From assembly GCF_004122735.1 (NCBI RefSeq), contig NZ_SDIF01000051.1, forward strand, positions 1 through 46,064: 46,064 nucleotides of DNA, in the 5' to 3' direction. The stretch comes from Streptomyces sioyaensis (GTDB lineage Bacteria; Actinomycetota; Actinomycetes; Streptomycetales; Streptomycetaceae). The notes below the pieces were generated by a model. The model was not told the DNA's origin, did not search any database, and saw only the letters and a list, made by a program, of their open reading frames with translations. Both the position numbers and the translations under genes were made by a program. Positions 1-8,318 of the stretch are shown piece after piece. Each line of letters opens with the position of its first letter. Position 1 is the first letter of the stretch.

Positions 1-180
1 CCTGTAGCTGCGGCAGCCGTTGGAAGGGCATGCTTCATGTTTGCACCCGGGGGAGTAGAGCGAAGGGGAGGGGCGAAGGGCCGCCCCAGGAGGTGGCGCC
101 CCGATGGGGCGATCCGGGCATTCAGCCCTCCCGGGTGCAAACATGAAGCATGCCCTTCCAACGGCTGCCGCAGCTACAGG
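1..180. repeat. 51-bp perfect inverted repeat at window edge
   Basis: Bases 1-51 are the exact reverse complement of 130-180, with 78 bp between the arms; pairing breaks at 52/129. The right arm contains the ATG at 150 and the first ten codons of the SpoIIE-type phosphatase. The left arm therefore carries a second, divergent copy of that gene start (ATG on the minus strand at 31) that runs off the window. Because the repeat extends to base 1, its true length is unknown. It could be a head-to-head duplication or a fold-back join at a contig end. Confidence 0.95.
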
Positions 181-1388
181 GACGACGGGAACTCAGCCAC
201 GTCCTGGTGCTGATCCCGATCGGGCTCATCGTGGCGGTCTGCACGATCGATGTCCTCTCGCCGCCCGCCATCCATCTGGGACCGCTGCTGGTGGCGGCGC
301 CCACGCTCACCGCGGCCTTCGCCGGGCCCGGGCTGACGGCGGCGATCGGTGCGCTGGCGGTGGCCGCCCAGGTGTTCATCGGTATCGCGCGCCACGCGCT
401 GTTCACCGCGAATCTCGAAACCCAGATCGCCGCGCTGATCGTCGTCTCCGCACTGGTCGTGGTCTTCACCATCGCGCGGGACCGCGGCGAACGGCGCCTG
501 ACGCAGAGCCGCTCGGTGGCCGCCGTCGCCCAGCAGGTTCTGCTCAGACCGCTGCCCGCCCGCAGTGGCCCCTTGGAGATCGCTTCCTTCTACCTGGCGG
601 CCGAGGAGGAGGCGGAGATGGGCGGCGATCTGTTCGCGGCGGCACGTACCACCACCAGTACCCGGCTGATCATCGGCGACGTCCGGGGCAAGGGAGCGCC
701 CGCCTACAGCCACGCTGCCCTTCTCCTCGGCGCCTTCCGGGCCGCCGCCCACCGTCAGGCCACCCTGCCCAAGCTGGCCATTCACCTCGACGGCGCCGTG
801 CGCTGGGACAGCAGCCAGTGGGACCACGCGCCGGACGCCGCGCCGGCGACCGGTGCCGCTCCCGACCCGCAGGACCGCCCCGTCCCCGGCGCCGCGGACC
901 CCCTTCCCGAGCCCGACGGCGGCCCGGACCTCGACACCGACGAGACCTTCGCGACCGTTCTGCTGCTGGATGCCCCCGACCACTGGCCCGTGCTGCGCAC
1001 CATCAATTGCGGCCACCCGCCCGCGCTGCTGCTGCGCGACGGACGGGCCCTCACCCTGCACTCGGAGCGGACCGCGTTGCCGATCGGGCTCGGCGGCCTG
1101 ACCGGCGCCCCCGGCTACGAAGTCGAGACGTTCCCCTTCGAGGCCGGGGATCTGCTGCTGCTCTACACGGACGGGGTGACCGAGGCCCGCGACGGCACGG
1201 GGGAATTCTACCCGCTGGCCGAGCGCGCGGGCGCCTGGAGCGGCTGCAGCCCACGGCAAGCCCTGCGGCTGCTGCGCGCGGACCTGCTGGCGCACACCAA
1301 CGGCCGGCTGGGCGACGACGCCGCAGCGGTCGCGGTCCGACGCCTCCCCACCGGGTTGCCGCCCGCCGGGCGGCCGGACGGGCCCTGA
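150..1388 (+). CDS. membrane-anchored PP2C/SpoIIE-type protein phosphatase
   Basis: About 412 aa. Residues about 10-115 are strongly hydrophobic and should form three or four membrane segments. A SpoIIE/PPM phosphatase domain follows, with the metal-binding motifs MGGDLF and GDVRGKG, then LLLYTDGVTEARDG and a C-terminal GDDAA. A Pro/Asp-rich insertion of about 45 residues, near 230-270, interrupts the catalytic domain. The family dephosphorylates Ser/Thr on regulators such as anti-sigma-factor antagonists; the partner here is unknown. ATG 150 is the first start after an in-frame TGA at 144. No clear ribosome binding site precedes it, and the upstream DNA is part of the inverted repeat, so the native promoter may be missing from this window. 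Confidence 0.85.
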   Translation: MPFQRLPQLQGRRELSHVLVLIPIGLIVAVCTIDVLSPPAIHLGPLLVAAPTLTAAFAGPGLTAAIGALAVAAQVFIGIARHALFTANLETQIAALIVVSALVVVFTIARDRGERRLTQSRSVAAVAQQVLLRPLPARSGPLEIASFYLAAEEEAEMGGDLFAAARTTTSTRLIIGDVRGKGAPAYSHAALLLGAFRAAAHRQATLPKLAIHLDGAVRWDSSQWDHAPDAAPATGAAPDPQDRPVPGAADPLPEPDGGPDLDTDETFATVLLLDAPDHWPVLRTINCGHPPALLLRDGRALTLHSERTALPIGLGGLTGAPGYEVETFPFEAGDLLLLYTDGVTEARDGTGEFYPLAERAGAWSGCSPRQALRLLRADLLAHTNGRLGDDAAAVAVRRLPTGLPPAGRPDGP

Positions 1389-1703
1389 GGCCACTCCGCG
1401 GCGGGCCGGCCGATACGGCGACCGCCACGACCGCGATGAATTCCCGCAAGCCTCGAATCACCGAACGTCCCCGTCATGACGCAGCCACCATCTCGCGCGG
1501 GAATTCCGCCGCGTCCCTCCTCTCCCTTCCCTCCCCTCTGCCGCACCTCCCGCTTTTCTCTGTGTATTCAATTCCGCACACTGCGCCACCGGACATTCCG
1601 CATTCCGGACGTTTTCCGGGTGCTCCCAGGCTGACGCTTCCTCAGTGCCGCCTCGCTTGATAAACACGTCCGAATCATCCGCAAGTGGCATGGGACGCGC
1701 ACC
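1389..1703. other. 315-bp intergenic stretch, no gene seen
   Basis: This stretch is visibly less GC-rich than its surroundings, with pyrimidine-rich runs at about 1515-1560 and T-rich stretches near 1553-1575 and 1610. Short repeats of a CCGGAC/CCGCATTCC type lie at 1590-1620. It presumably holds the promoter of the small two-gene unit that starts at 1704, but I cannot name the promoter boxes. ORFs crossing it lack Streptomyces-like codon use. Confidence 0.5.
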
Positions 1704-1940
1704 ATGATCGACCGCAACACCTCGGATCAGCACATAGTCGAGTTCGACCTCACCGCACACGAGGCCCGGCGGCGCACTGAAGTCGTCGCGGCGCTGGGTG
1801 ACGGCTGGGACCCCCTCGCGGTGATGGAGGGCGAGGCCGACGCCTACCGGCTCCTCTACTCGGACCTGGACGCGGAGCAGCAGGCCACCTACGACATGCT
1901 GGTCTCCGCCGGGGTGCTGCCGGACCCCGGACGGGCCTGA
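1704..1940 (+). CDS. small conserved protein, DUF6400-like
   Basis: 78 aa, acidic. It reads like the Streptomyces small-protein family I know as DUF6400: a VEFDLTAHEARRR segment at about 12-24, then ALGDGWDP and a C-terminal LDAEQQATYDMLVSAGVLP. No enzyme motif is visible and the function is unknown. Only 2 bp separate its stop from the next ATG, so the two small genes are almost certainly co-transcribed and translationally coupled. The ATG follows a weak GGGACG-like site. The family name is from memory; the coding call rests on strong G/C third positions and the tight spacing. Confidence 0.75.
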   Translation: MIDRNTSDQHIVEFDLTAHEARRRTEVVAALGDGWDPLAVMEGEADAYRLLYSDLDAEQQATYDMLVSAGVLPDPGRA

Positions 1941-1942
1941 GC

Positions 1943-2173
1943 ATGCTGCCGCTCGACCCCACCGCCGACATCGGCCGCCGGGCCTGGGTGCCGTGCCCCG
2001 GCTGCCAGGACCACCAGGACTGCGGCGCCTGCCTCGACGGCCGCACCTGTGCGGACCACTGGCGCTACCTCCTGTCGAACAAGGGCAGTGTGCTGCATCT
2101 GCAGTGCCCCAACTGCACCCATCTGTGGGCCTGGCAGTCCGGATTCGGAGCGGGCGGCCGCACCGACGGCTGA
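1943..2173 (+). CDS. small Cys-rich, probably zinc-binding protein
   Basis: 76 aa with seven cysteines at 18, 21, 27, 30, 36, 55 and 58 and histidines at 24 and 39. The pattern CPGC, then C-x2-C-x5-C-x2-HW, then CPNC is what a small two-zinc ribbon would show. A conserved-looking HWRYLLSNKGSVLHLQCPNC segment sits in the middle. It is coupled to the DUF6400-like gene upstream with a 2-bp gap and probably works with it. It could be a DNA-, RNA- or protein-binding adaptor; nothing in the sequence decides which. Confidence 0.75.
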   Translation: MLPLDPTADIGRRAWVPCPGCQDHQDCGACLDGRTCADHWRYLLSNKGSVLHLQCPNCTHLWAWQSGFGAGGRTDG

Positions 2174-2218
2174 CGGCAGAACGCCACCGGCCGCCCCCGC
2201 ATCGCCCCCCACCGGCCG

Positions 2219-3109
2219 CTACGCCCGCCGTTCCAGTGCTTCCTTGTACGCCACCTCGAATGCCGTGTCGGCCGGTACGTCGTGATCCGGCCGCACGCCG
2301 ACGCCCTCCCAGTTGGTGCCCGTGACGGCATTGGTGGTCCGGGCCGTGGGCACGGTGACCGTGATGTGCTCCGTCACCGGATACCGGTCGGTGGGGTGCG
2401 CCCCGCCGCGGGTCGTCTCCCCGATCACCTCCGCGCGCTCGTACGCCTGCAGGGTGTACGCCACGTCCTCCCCGCCCGAGAAGGTGGTCGCGCTGGTGAG
2501 GACGTACACCGGACGGTAGAGATAACGCGGCGCGGGCAGGTGCGAGAGGGTCCAGTACTGCCGGGTGGAGTCGGTGGCGCGCTCGTAGAAGTCATTGAGG
2601 TGCACCTGATCGTCGGGGAAGAAGTAGCTGCACCACATCGCGGCTCCCGCGGGCGAGCCGCCCCGGCACTCCCGCAGATCGAGGAGAAGGGCCCGGCTGT
2701 GCGCGACCAGCTCCATGGCCGCACCGATCGCGCGGGCACCCTCACCGGCGTCGGCCATCCACCGGACGTCCAGATAGCCGATATTGCCGTCGAGCTGCTC
2801 GCAGCGGCGGATGCCCTGGTTCTCGGCCCGCATCAGCGCGAGGAAGGCCGCCCGGCCCGCGTCCTCCCCCGCGGACTCGGTGGCCCGGGGCTCGTCCTGC
2901 CACAGCAGCCTGAGGTGCTTGTCCGGGCAGACCTCCTGCAGATGCGCGGTCACCGCCGCGCAGAACGCGGCACCGCTCAGCGCGTCATACGCACCGGATG
3001 CCAGCCGGGCGCGGATCGCCTGATCGACCTCCACGGCGCGCTGGGGGAAGACATAGCCCGTCACTATCCGGTCCAGGGCGAGGTCGATGATCTGTGCGTG
3101 GGTGGTCAT
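2219..3109 (-). CDS. S41 family (tail-specific/IRBP-like) serine peptidase
   Basis: 296 aa. An N-terminal helical domain (about 1-75) resembles the S41 N-terminal region, followed by the protease core. GNIGYLDVRW lies at about 108-117, LLLDLRECRGG at 141-151, and the nucleophile motif TSATTFSGGE places the probable catalytic Ser at 211. There is no PDZ domain and no signal peptide, so it is likely cytoplasmic. In the family the Ser works with a Lys, or within a Ser-His-Ser-Glu tetrad, to cut C-terminal regions; the substrate here is unknown. It is divergent from the SalK-like gene at 3241. Confidence 0.85.
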   Translation of the reverse strand: MTTHAQIIDLALDRIVTGYVFPQRAVEVDQAIRARLASGAYDALSGAAFCAAVTAHLQEVCPDKHLRLLWQDEPRATESAGEDAGRAAFLALMRAENQGIRRCEQLDGNIGYLDVRWMADAGEGARAIGAAMELVAHSRALLLDLRECRGGSPAGAAMWCSYFFPDDQVHLNDFYERATDSTRQYWTLSHLPAPRYLYRPVYVLTSATTFSGGEDVAYTLQAYERAEVIGETTRGGAHPTDRYPVTEHITVTVPTARTTNAVTGTNWEGVGVRPDHDVPADTAFEVAYKEALERRA

Positions 3110-3227
3110 GGCTGCTGATCCTCTCTACGGGGCGGGTGCGTCATCCCGCCCGGCCGCCACTCCCGGGCCGGGCTCGTCCGACGGGGGTAACGGCGGTGCA
3201 TGCGGTGCGCCGGGCCTCCGGCAGCGG

Positions 3228-3233
3228 TAGCGT
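3228..3233 (+). promoter_or_regulatory. -10-like hexamer for a leaderless start
   Basis: TAGCGT ends 7 nt before ATG 3241, and no Shine-Dalgarno lies between. This spacing predicts transcription starting at or next to the A of ATG. No convincing -35 is visible. Confidence 0.5.
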
Positions 3234-3240
3234 GCCGGGC

Positions 3241-4107
3241 ATGGAGCTGCACGCACGATCGCTTTGGCTGCTGACCGAGCCGCTGCATGCGGTCTGCTAC
3301 TTCGACGACCACTGCCGCGGTATGGGCAAGGACCTGGGCCTCAAGGGCTTCTGGATGGGGTATTTCGCGGCCCGCACGGCTCCCATGGGAGCCCTGGAAC
3401 CCGCCGCGGCCACCGCCGTCCTCGGGGTCTTCGCACCGGGGATGGTCGCCCGGGCGCTGCCCGCGGCCTGGAGCGTCGTCAGCCCGGCTCACGTCCTCGA
3501 CGAGCGCGGCAGCCGTGCGGCCCGGGCGCTGCGCGGGATCGACCCCGAACTGGAGGGCCGCGCCGCCGAGCTGCTGCCCCCGCTCCAGGCGATCGTCGAC
3601 GACGCACCGGGCACCGCACGTCCGCTGTTCGCCGCCAACCGCGCGCTGTGCGACCACGCCGATCCCGTCGAGCGCCTGTGGCAACTGGTCACCGCCGTAA
3701 GAGAGTTCCGAGGCGATGCGCACCTCGCCGTACTCGCCGACGAGGGGCTCGACGGATGCGAGGCGCTGGTCCTGGCCGCCGCGTCCGGCCGCGTCCCCAG
3801 GGACACCATGCGGCAGGACCGCGGCTGGAGCGAGGAGGAGTGGGCCGCCGCGGCGGACCGGCTGCGTGCCCGTGACCTCGTGGACGCACGCGGCGACGCG
3901 ACCGAACACGGCAGGAGGGAACGGGAGCGCATCGAGGCAGCCACCGACCGGCTGGCCGGCCGGCTGCTGCGCTCGCTGCCCGAGGCGCAGACCGCGGCGA
4001 TGCTGCACTCGCTGGAACCCGTGGTCCGCCGCATCCTGGCCGCGGAGGTGCTTCCCTTCCCCAACCCGATCGGCCTGCCACACCTCGATGAGCCCGTGCC
4101 GCACTGA
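3241..4107 (+). CDS. SCO6745/SalK-like protein
   Basis: 288 aa, cytoplasmic. It opens with LWLLTEPLHAVCYF and GLKGFWMGYFAARTAPMG, which I recognise from the Streptomyces SCO6745-like family. SalK of the salinomycin cluster belongs to the same family. These proteins are predicted to have helical or winged-helix segments and no proven enzymology. The second half, around 190-260, has a RGWSEEEWAAAADRLRARDLVD segment typical of a winged-helix surface. ATG 3241 is preceded by a -10-like box and no RBS, so the gene is probably leaderless. The longer reading from 3094 lacks support. It converges with the lipoprotein gene 8 bp downstream. Confidence 0.75.
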   Translation: MELHARSLWLLTEPLHAVCYFDDHCRGMGKDLGLKGFWMGYFAARTAPMGALEPAAATAVLGVFAPGMVARALPAAWSVVSPAHVLDERGSRAARALRGIDPELEGRAAELLPPLQAIVDDAPGTARPLFAANRALCDHADPVERLWQLVTAVREFRGDAHLAVLADEGLDGCEALVLAAASGRVPRDTMRQDRGWSEEEWAAAADRLRARDLVDARGDATEHGRRERERIEAATDRLAGRLLRSLPEAQTAAMLHSLEPVVRRILAAEVLPFPNPIGLPHLDEPVPH

Positions 4108-4115
4108 GGTGTCCG

Positions 4116-4988
4116 TCAGGAGGAGTGCGGCAGTATGCCGCCCTCCTTCAGCTTCTGCTCCAGATCCACCGTGTCCGAAGCCGGCGGCGCCTGGACCGTG
4201 ACCGGCTTGTTGACGTCGGAGAACCGGATGGTCAGGTCCAGCGGCCCCTGGGCCGTCTGCGCACGCTCCCGGAACTTCACGGTCCGGTCATCGGGACCGA
4301 TCCACATGTCGAGCTGCAGCTTCCGCACCCCGAGCTGCCTGTACTGCTCCACCACCTTCTTGCGTCGCGCGGCGTCCAGGGCGCTCTTGGGCGCCCGCTT
4401 CGTGAGCAGATCCGCCACCTCCACCGCGCCCGCGTAGTGCGTTGTCCGCACGCCGTCGACGGTCTCCTCGCCGACCTTCTTGACGTCATCGGACTGCGGA
4501 AGCAACGACGCCTGCGCCGCCGGGTCCTGGTCGGCCTGCCGCTGCATCCCCCCGAATCCACCGGCCCCCTTGCCCTTCATGGCGAACCTGATCCAGTGTT
4601 TGCCGTCCATCTCGGCGGCCGCGGCCGAGCCCCCGCCGAGATAGACCGAGTCCCCGACGAGCCGCACCGAGAACTCGTGCTTCTGCTCGCCCTTGGCGGC
4701 CTGCATCCGCATATCGACGGCCCGCGGGCGGAGGCTGAACGACACCTTGCCCTCGACGGTTCCCTGGCCCGGGATGCTGCCGGAGAGGCGATACGACGCG
4801 GAGTTGAGCCGGGCGCCCTTGTTGACGGCCTTCTGCACGGCGGCGACCGGTGCGGCGTGGAAGCCCTCCGGCGCGGAGCCGTGCGCGGACGGGCCCGGGG
4901 ACGCCGTGCATGCCGCCGTGCCACACAACACGGCGCCGGTCAGCAACGCCCCCACGACGCGGAACGAAGTACGGGAAATACGAGTCAT
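4116..4988 (-). CDS. LppX/LolA-like secreted lipoprotein
   Basis: 290 aa. The N-terminus has a basic start, a hydrophobic core and a lipobox-like CGTAAC with the acylated Cys near 27, followed by a Ser/Pro/Gly-rich linker. The body reads as a beta-rich lipid-carrier fold of the LppX/LprG or LolA type: an SYRLSGSI...GTVEGKVSF strand pair, then KKVGEETVDGVRTTHYAG and LDMWIGPDDRTVKF. Such proteins hold lipids or amphiphiles on the outer face of the membrane. ATG 4988 follows a run of seven G on the coding strand, a good RBS. An upstream extension to 5096 would bury the signal peptide and is rejected. Confidence 0.82.
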   Translation of the reverse strand: MTRISRTSFRVVGALLTGAVLCGTAACTASPGPSAHGSAPEGFHAAPVAAVQKAVNKGARLNSASYRLSGSIPGQGTVEGKVSFSLRPRAVDMRMQAAKGEQKHEFSVRLVGDSVYLGGGSAAAAEMDGKHWIRFAMKGKGAGGFGGMQRQADQDPAAQASLLPQSDDVKKVGEETVDGVRTTHYAGAVEVADLLTKRAPKSALDAARRKKVVEQYRQLGVRKLQLDMWIGPDDRTVKFRERAQTAQGPLDLTIRFSDVNKPVTVQAPPASDTVDLEQKLKEGGILPHSS

Positions 4989-5231
4989 GGCCCCCCCATG
5001 AACACACGGACATATGGAAATGCGACTGATCGAGACAGTAGCGCACGGCACTGACAATCCACTTGGTGTCTCAGCGCAGCCGTGTGGCCAGGGCATATGA
5101 GATCAAGAGAAGCGGGGAGTGGCCCGGAGCCGCGCGCCCGGGGTGATTTTCATCTGGTGGTTCGATGGGTGCTTTGGGGTGTTTTATTTAGTCAGATCGG
5201 GACACCAGCGCGCGCGAGGCGTTGAATAAGT

Positions 5232-6089
5232 ATGGATCCTAGAGAGTTGTGGGACCGCAACGCCGTGCTGGCAGAGGCGTTTTGTCTTGGCGACGAGCGT
5301 GTGCGTGAGGCGCAGGCCAGACTTGACGAGGCGCAGGCCGACCGGTCACGGGTGCTGGCGGCGTTTGCCGTGACGGTGGGCAGTACTGGCGCGGTGGCCG
5401 GCCTGTTCGGTTTGAACGAGCGGGAAGTGCGCATCGCCCGGCGCACGGTGGGCAAGGACGACGCCCGCGCCGTCGCCGAAGAACTGCTGGCGGCCTCGAC
5501 CCCTGCCGCAGCACCGCGGGAGTCCGAGGAGACCCCGCCGGCGCCCGAGGCAGCTGCGGAATATCCCCACCAGAACTCCTCTGCCGGAACGCGCCCCACC
5601 GGTCCGGCCCGCGAGAGCGGCGGCCCGGGGGCAGCGGAACAGAGCTGGTCGCCGGCGATGGACGCGGTGCTCATCGGGAGTTGGCAGACCGGGGTGGATT
5701 TGCGCGAACTCGCCGCCGAATTCGGGCTCGATCTCACCCGCCTGGTGACCCGGGCCCAACAGCTCTCCGCACAGGGGCGGTTTTATCCGGGGCCGGTCGA
5801 GACCCATGCGGGACGCCATCGGCGCGGCCCCGGCGATGTCCATGAAGCCGAATACACCATTCCCGCACAGCAGACGGCCGCCTCCTGGAATTCCGCGCCC
5901 TCGGCGCACCCGATGGCATCCGCCTGGCACACGGGCACGATGCCGACCGGGGAGTCCGTCCCGGACAACATGGCCGCCCTCGCCTCCGAATGGGACAGCA
6001 CCCTCGCCCCGTGGGGAACCCTCGCGCCCTCGCACGAGGATTCCGTGGCGTCCCATCAGCCCTGGGCCCAATACCACCTCAGTTCCTGA
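5232..6089 (+). CDS. conserved hypothetical with two helix-turn-helix-like segments
   Basis: 285 aa, function unknown. Residues 1-75 form a helical, coiled-coil-like stretch ending in VAGLFGLNEREVRIARRTVG, which has the look of a helix-turn-helix. A Pro/Ala/Glu-rich linker (about 85-135) follows. A second possible HTH lies at about 150-180: WQTGVDLRELAAEFGLDLTRLVTRAQQL. The C-terminal 100 residues are low in predicted structure and rich in Ser, Thr, Trp and His. The upstream DNA (5150-5231) is unusually AT-rich for this window, with TTTTATTTAG, and is probably the promoter. A DNA-binding regulator specific to Streptomyces is my inference only. Confidence 0.7.
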   Translation: MDPRELWDRNAVLAEAFCLGDERVREAQARLDEAQADRSRVLAAFAVTVGSTGAVAGLFGLNEREVRIARRTVGKDDARAVAEELLAASTPAAAPRESEETPPAPEAAAEYPHQNSSAGTRPTGPARESGGPGAAEQSWSPAMDAVLIGSWQTGVDLRELAAEFGLDLTRLVTRAQQLSAQGRFYPGPVETHAGRHRRGPGDVHEAEYTIPAQQTAASWNSAPSAHPMASAWHTGTMPTGESVPDNMAALASEWDSTLAPWGTLAPSHEDSVASHQPWAQYHLSS

Positions 6090-6476
6090 CCGCCCGACGA
6101 GTTTGCGATGCGTACGTACGCCGCCTCGAAGGCCGTCACCGGCCGTGCCAGGGGCGGCGGGTCCCCGCCCGGCCACCCCGGGGCGGGGACGAGGAGAAGG
6201 GAGTGGTCCGGAGCCGGCGACGGACGAGGCGGGGGCGGGGGAAGGTGGCGGGACTGGTGGCCGGCGCCACGCGAGGCCGGCCTGACAGCCGACGACACCG
6301 GCTCTCGCTGACGGCCGCTGACCTGGCCGGGCGGCCCGTACCGATGAGGGCAGCCGCGTGGGCACTCAACGCCTGGCATCAACAACCTGGTTAGCAATGT
6401 AACCATTTATGTGGCTCATGAGTCTGATGCGTGAAAGGGCGTCACTTCCCCCGACACGTGCAGAGGGAGGATCCTC
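6090..6476. other. 387-bp intergenic stretch, no convincing gene
   Basis: The first 280 bp are very GC-rich with purine-rich runs; ORFs that read through lack conserved features. The last 90 bp (6388-6476) become AT-richer (AATGTAACCATTTATGTGG) and end in AGAGGGAGG just before ATG 6477. That part is most likely the promoter and RBS of the metalloprotease. Confidence 0.5.
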
Positions 6477-7172
6477 ATGCGTAAGACTCTTGTTGTGGCC
6501 GCTGTGTGCACGGTGTGCACGCTCACCATGGCGTCCGGCCGGGTGGCGACGGTCACCACGAAGGGCACCGGGTGGAATCTGACCACCCGGCTCGGCGTCA
6601 CCAGCCTCAGTCCGTCCCGCCCGTACACGGTGACGTTCGCCACGGCTGCCATGAAGGCCCGCTACACGCCCTACCTGACGGCCGCCGTCGCCCAGGCCAA
6701 GGCCGCCGGGGTGCGGCTCGCCATTGGTGGCGTCGAGACCGTCGACCCCGCGAAGTGCGGGCCCGTCGGCCACGTCCAGATCACCGAGATGTACCGGCCC
6801 CTCAACAAGCCCGGCTATTCCCAGGGCATGCCCTGCCCCCATCCGGCGAAGGGGGCCGGTGTCGGCGGCATCGCGGCGATCGACAGCGAGTACTTCGACG
6901 GCTCGTACCGGATCGACGCGACCATCGTGCGCAACACCGTCGTCCACGAGACGCTGCACGCGCTCGGCCTCGACCACCCGAACTACGACATGGACAAGGA
7001 CGGCGTCGTGGAGAAGTTCGAGTGCGTGGCCACGTCCTACGGCAACAAGCCGATCATGTGCGAGCCCAACGGCGGGTACCGGACTGCCGCCGACGCCGGC
7101 AAGCTGACCGGCTTCGACGTCAACGGACTCAAGGCGCTTCTGGCCAACGCCCGTGTCCAGGGGATCAAGTAG
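6477..7172 (+). CDS. secreted zinc metalloprotease, metzincin type
   Basis: 231 aa. Residues 1-20 form a signal peptide. The zinc site HETLHALGLDH at 157-167 is the full metzincin motif HExxHxxGxxH, with the three His ligands at 157, 161 and 167 and the general base Glu158. KPIMCEPNGG further on may supply the Met-turn. Paired cysteines (94, 120 and two near 193-210) suggest disulfides in an extracellular protein. No clear propeptide or cysteine switch is seen, and it is short for M10/M12 peptidases. ATG 6477 has a strong AGAGGGAGG site. The substrate is unknown. Confidence 0.85.
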   Translation: MRKTLVVAAVCTVCTLTMASGRVATVTTKGTGWNLTTRLGVTSLSPSRPYTVTFATAAMKARYTPYLTAAVAQAKAAGVRLAIGGVETVDPAKCGPVGHVQITEMYRPLNKPGYSQGMPCPHPAKGAGVGGIAAIDSEYFDGSYRIDATIVRNTVVHETLHALGLDHPNYDMDKDGVVEKFECVATSYGNKPIMCEPNGGYRTAADAGKLTGFDVNGLKALLANARVQGIK

Positions 7173-7247
7173 CCGCCCGACAGGCGCCACGCGGCTCGGG
7201 TTCGCAGTGGGGGCGCGCCCCCTGTCCGGCTCCGGAACCCGATGGCC

Positions 7248-8120
7248 TCACCCCGCCGTTTCCCCCGCATGCGGCGTCAGCACCCCGGCCGCGACCAGGG
7301 CGAACAGGGCTGTGCCCAGCAGGATGCGGTAGATCACGAACGGCATGAAGCTCTTGTGGGAGATGAACTTCATGAACCACGCGATCACGGCGTAGCCGAC
7401 GACGAAGGCGATGACCGTGGCGAAGACGGTGGGGCCCCAGGCGACATGTCCCTCGCCGGCATCCTTGAGCTCGAAGACGCCGGAGGCCAGTACTGCCGGA
7501 ATGGCGAGCAGGAAGGAATAACGGGCCGCGGATTCGCGGGTGTAGCCCATCAGCAGGCCGCCGCTGATCGTCGCGCCGGAGCGGGAGACGCCGGGGACGA
7601 GGGCCATGGCCTGGCAGGCGCCGTACAGCAGGCCGTCCTTGACGCTGAGGTCGGTGAGGGTCTTGCGCTGCTTGGCGGCGCGGTGCCGGCCGCCGGTCTC
7701 GTCGCGGGCGGCCAGCCGGTCGGCGATGCCCAGGACCACACCCATCACGATGAGGGTGGTGGCGATCAGCCGCAGATCGCGGAACGGACCCTCGACGGCG
7801 TCCTTGAGAGTGATGCCCAGGACGCCGATCGGTATGGAGCCGACGATGACCAGCCAGCCCATCTGGGCGTCGTGCTCGTGCCGCAGCTCGCGCTGGAACA
7901 GGGAGCGGGCCCAGGTCGAGATGATCCGCCCGATGTCCTTGCGGAAGTAGATGATGACGGCCGCTTCGGTGCCGATCTGGGTGATGGCGGTGAACGCGGC
8001 GCCGGGGTCGTGCCAGCCGGCGAACGCCGCGGTCAGCCGGAGATGGGCACTGGAGGAGATGGGAAGAAACTCGGTCAACCCTTGGACGAGTCCGAGCACG
8101 AATGATTCAAACCAAGTCAT
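7248..8120 (-). CDS. uppP: undecaprenyl-diphosphatase (BacA/UppP)
   Basis: 290 aa multi-pass membrane enzyme that converts undecaprenyl diphosphate to the monophosphate for cell-wall precursor transport; overproduction gives bacitracin resistance. The two signature regions are present: GLVQGLTEFLPISSSAHL near residues 9-26 and VPGVSRSGATISGGLLMG near 175-192. Length matches the family. A TTG at 8138 would add six residues, but ATG 8120 gives the usual MTWFESF start. It sits 7 nt after a TAGCGT -10-like box with no RBS, so the message is probably leaderless. Confidence 0.95.
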   Translation of the reverse strand: MTWFESFVLGLVQGLTEFLPISSSAHLRLTAAFAGWHDPGAAFTAITQIGTEAAVIIYFRKDIGRIISTWARSLFQRELRHEHDAQMGWLVIVGSIPIGVLGITLKDAVEGPFRDLRLIATTLIVMGVVLGIADRLAARDETGGRHRAAKQRKTLTDLSVKDGLLYGACQAMALVPGVSRSGATISGGLLMGYTRESAARYSFLLAIPAVLASGVFELKDAGEGHVAWGPTVFATVIAFVVGYAVIAWFMKFISHKSFMPFVIYRILLGTALFALVAAGVLTPHAGETAG

Positions 8121-8127
8121 GGAAAAT

Positions 8128-8133
8128 ACGCTA
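8128..8133 (-). promoter_or_regulatory. -10-like hexamer for leaderless uppP
   Basis: On the minus strand TAGCGT is followed by 7 nt and then ATG 8120. This is the same hexamer and spacing as in front of the gene at 3241. Confidence 0.5.
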
Positions 8134-8318
8134 TCCAAGGGTGATCAGGCGCTGACCTGCGCGAGATGTGAAAAAGCGGACAGTGGCGGCGGATGTGGAT
8201 CATCGCCGATCGGGGGCAGCGTAACGTCCGAAGATGTCCGGATGGCCAAAGGGTGCTGGACCTGGCACACCTGCCGGATGGCGGCTCCCGCGGTGTGCGC
8301 CGTCGGCCCGGTCCGCGG

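Noticed and set aside
1..180. Telomere or terminal inverted repeat of a linear Streptomyces replicon
   Set aside because: Telomeres show several short palindromes in a row; here there is one long perfect repeat that copies coding sequence.
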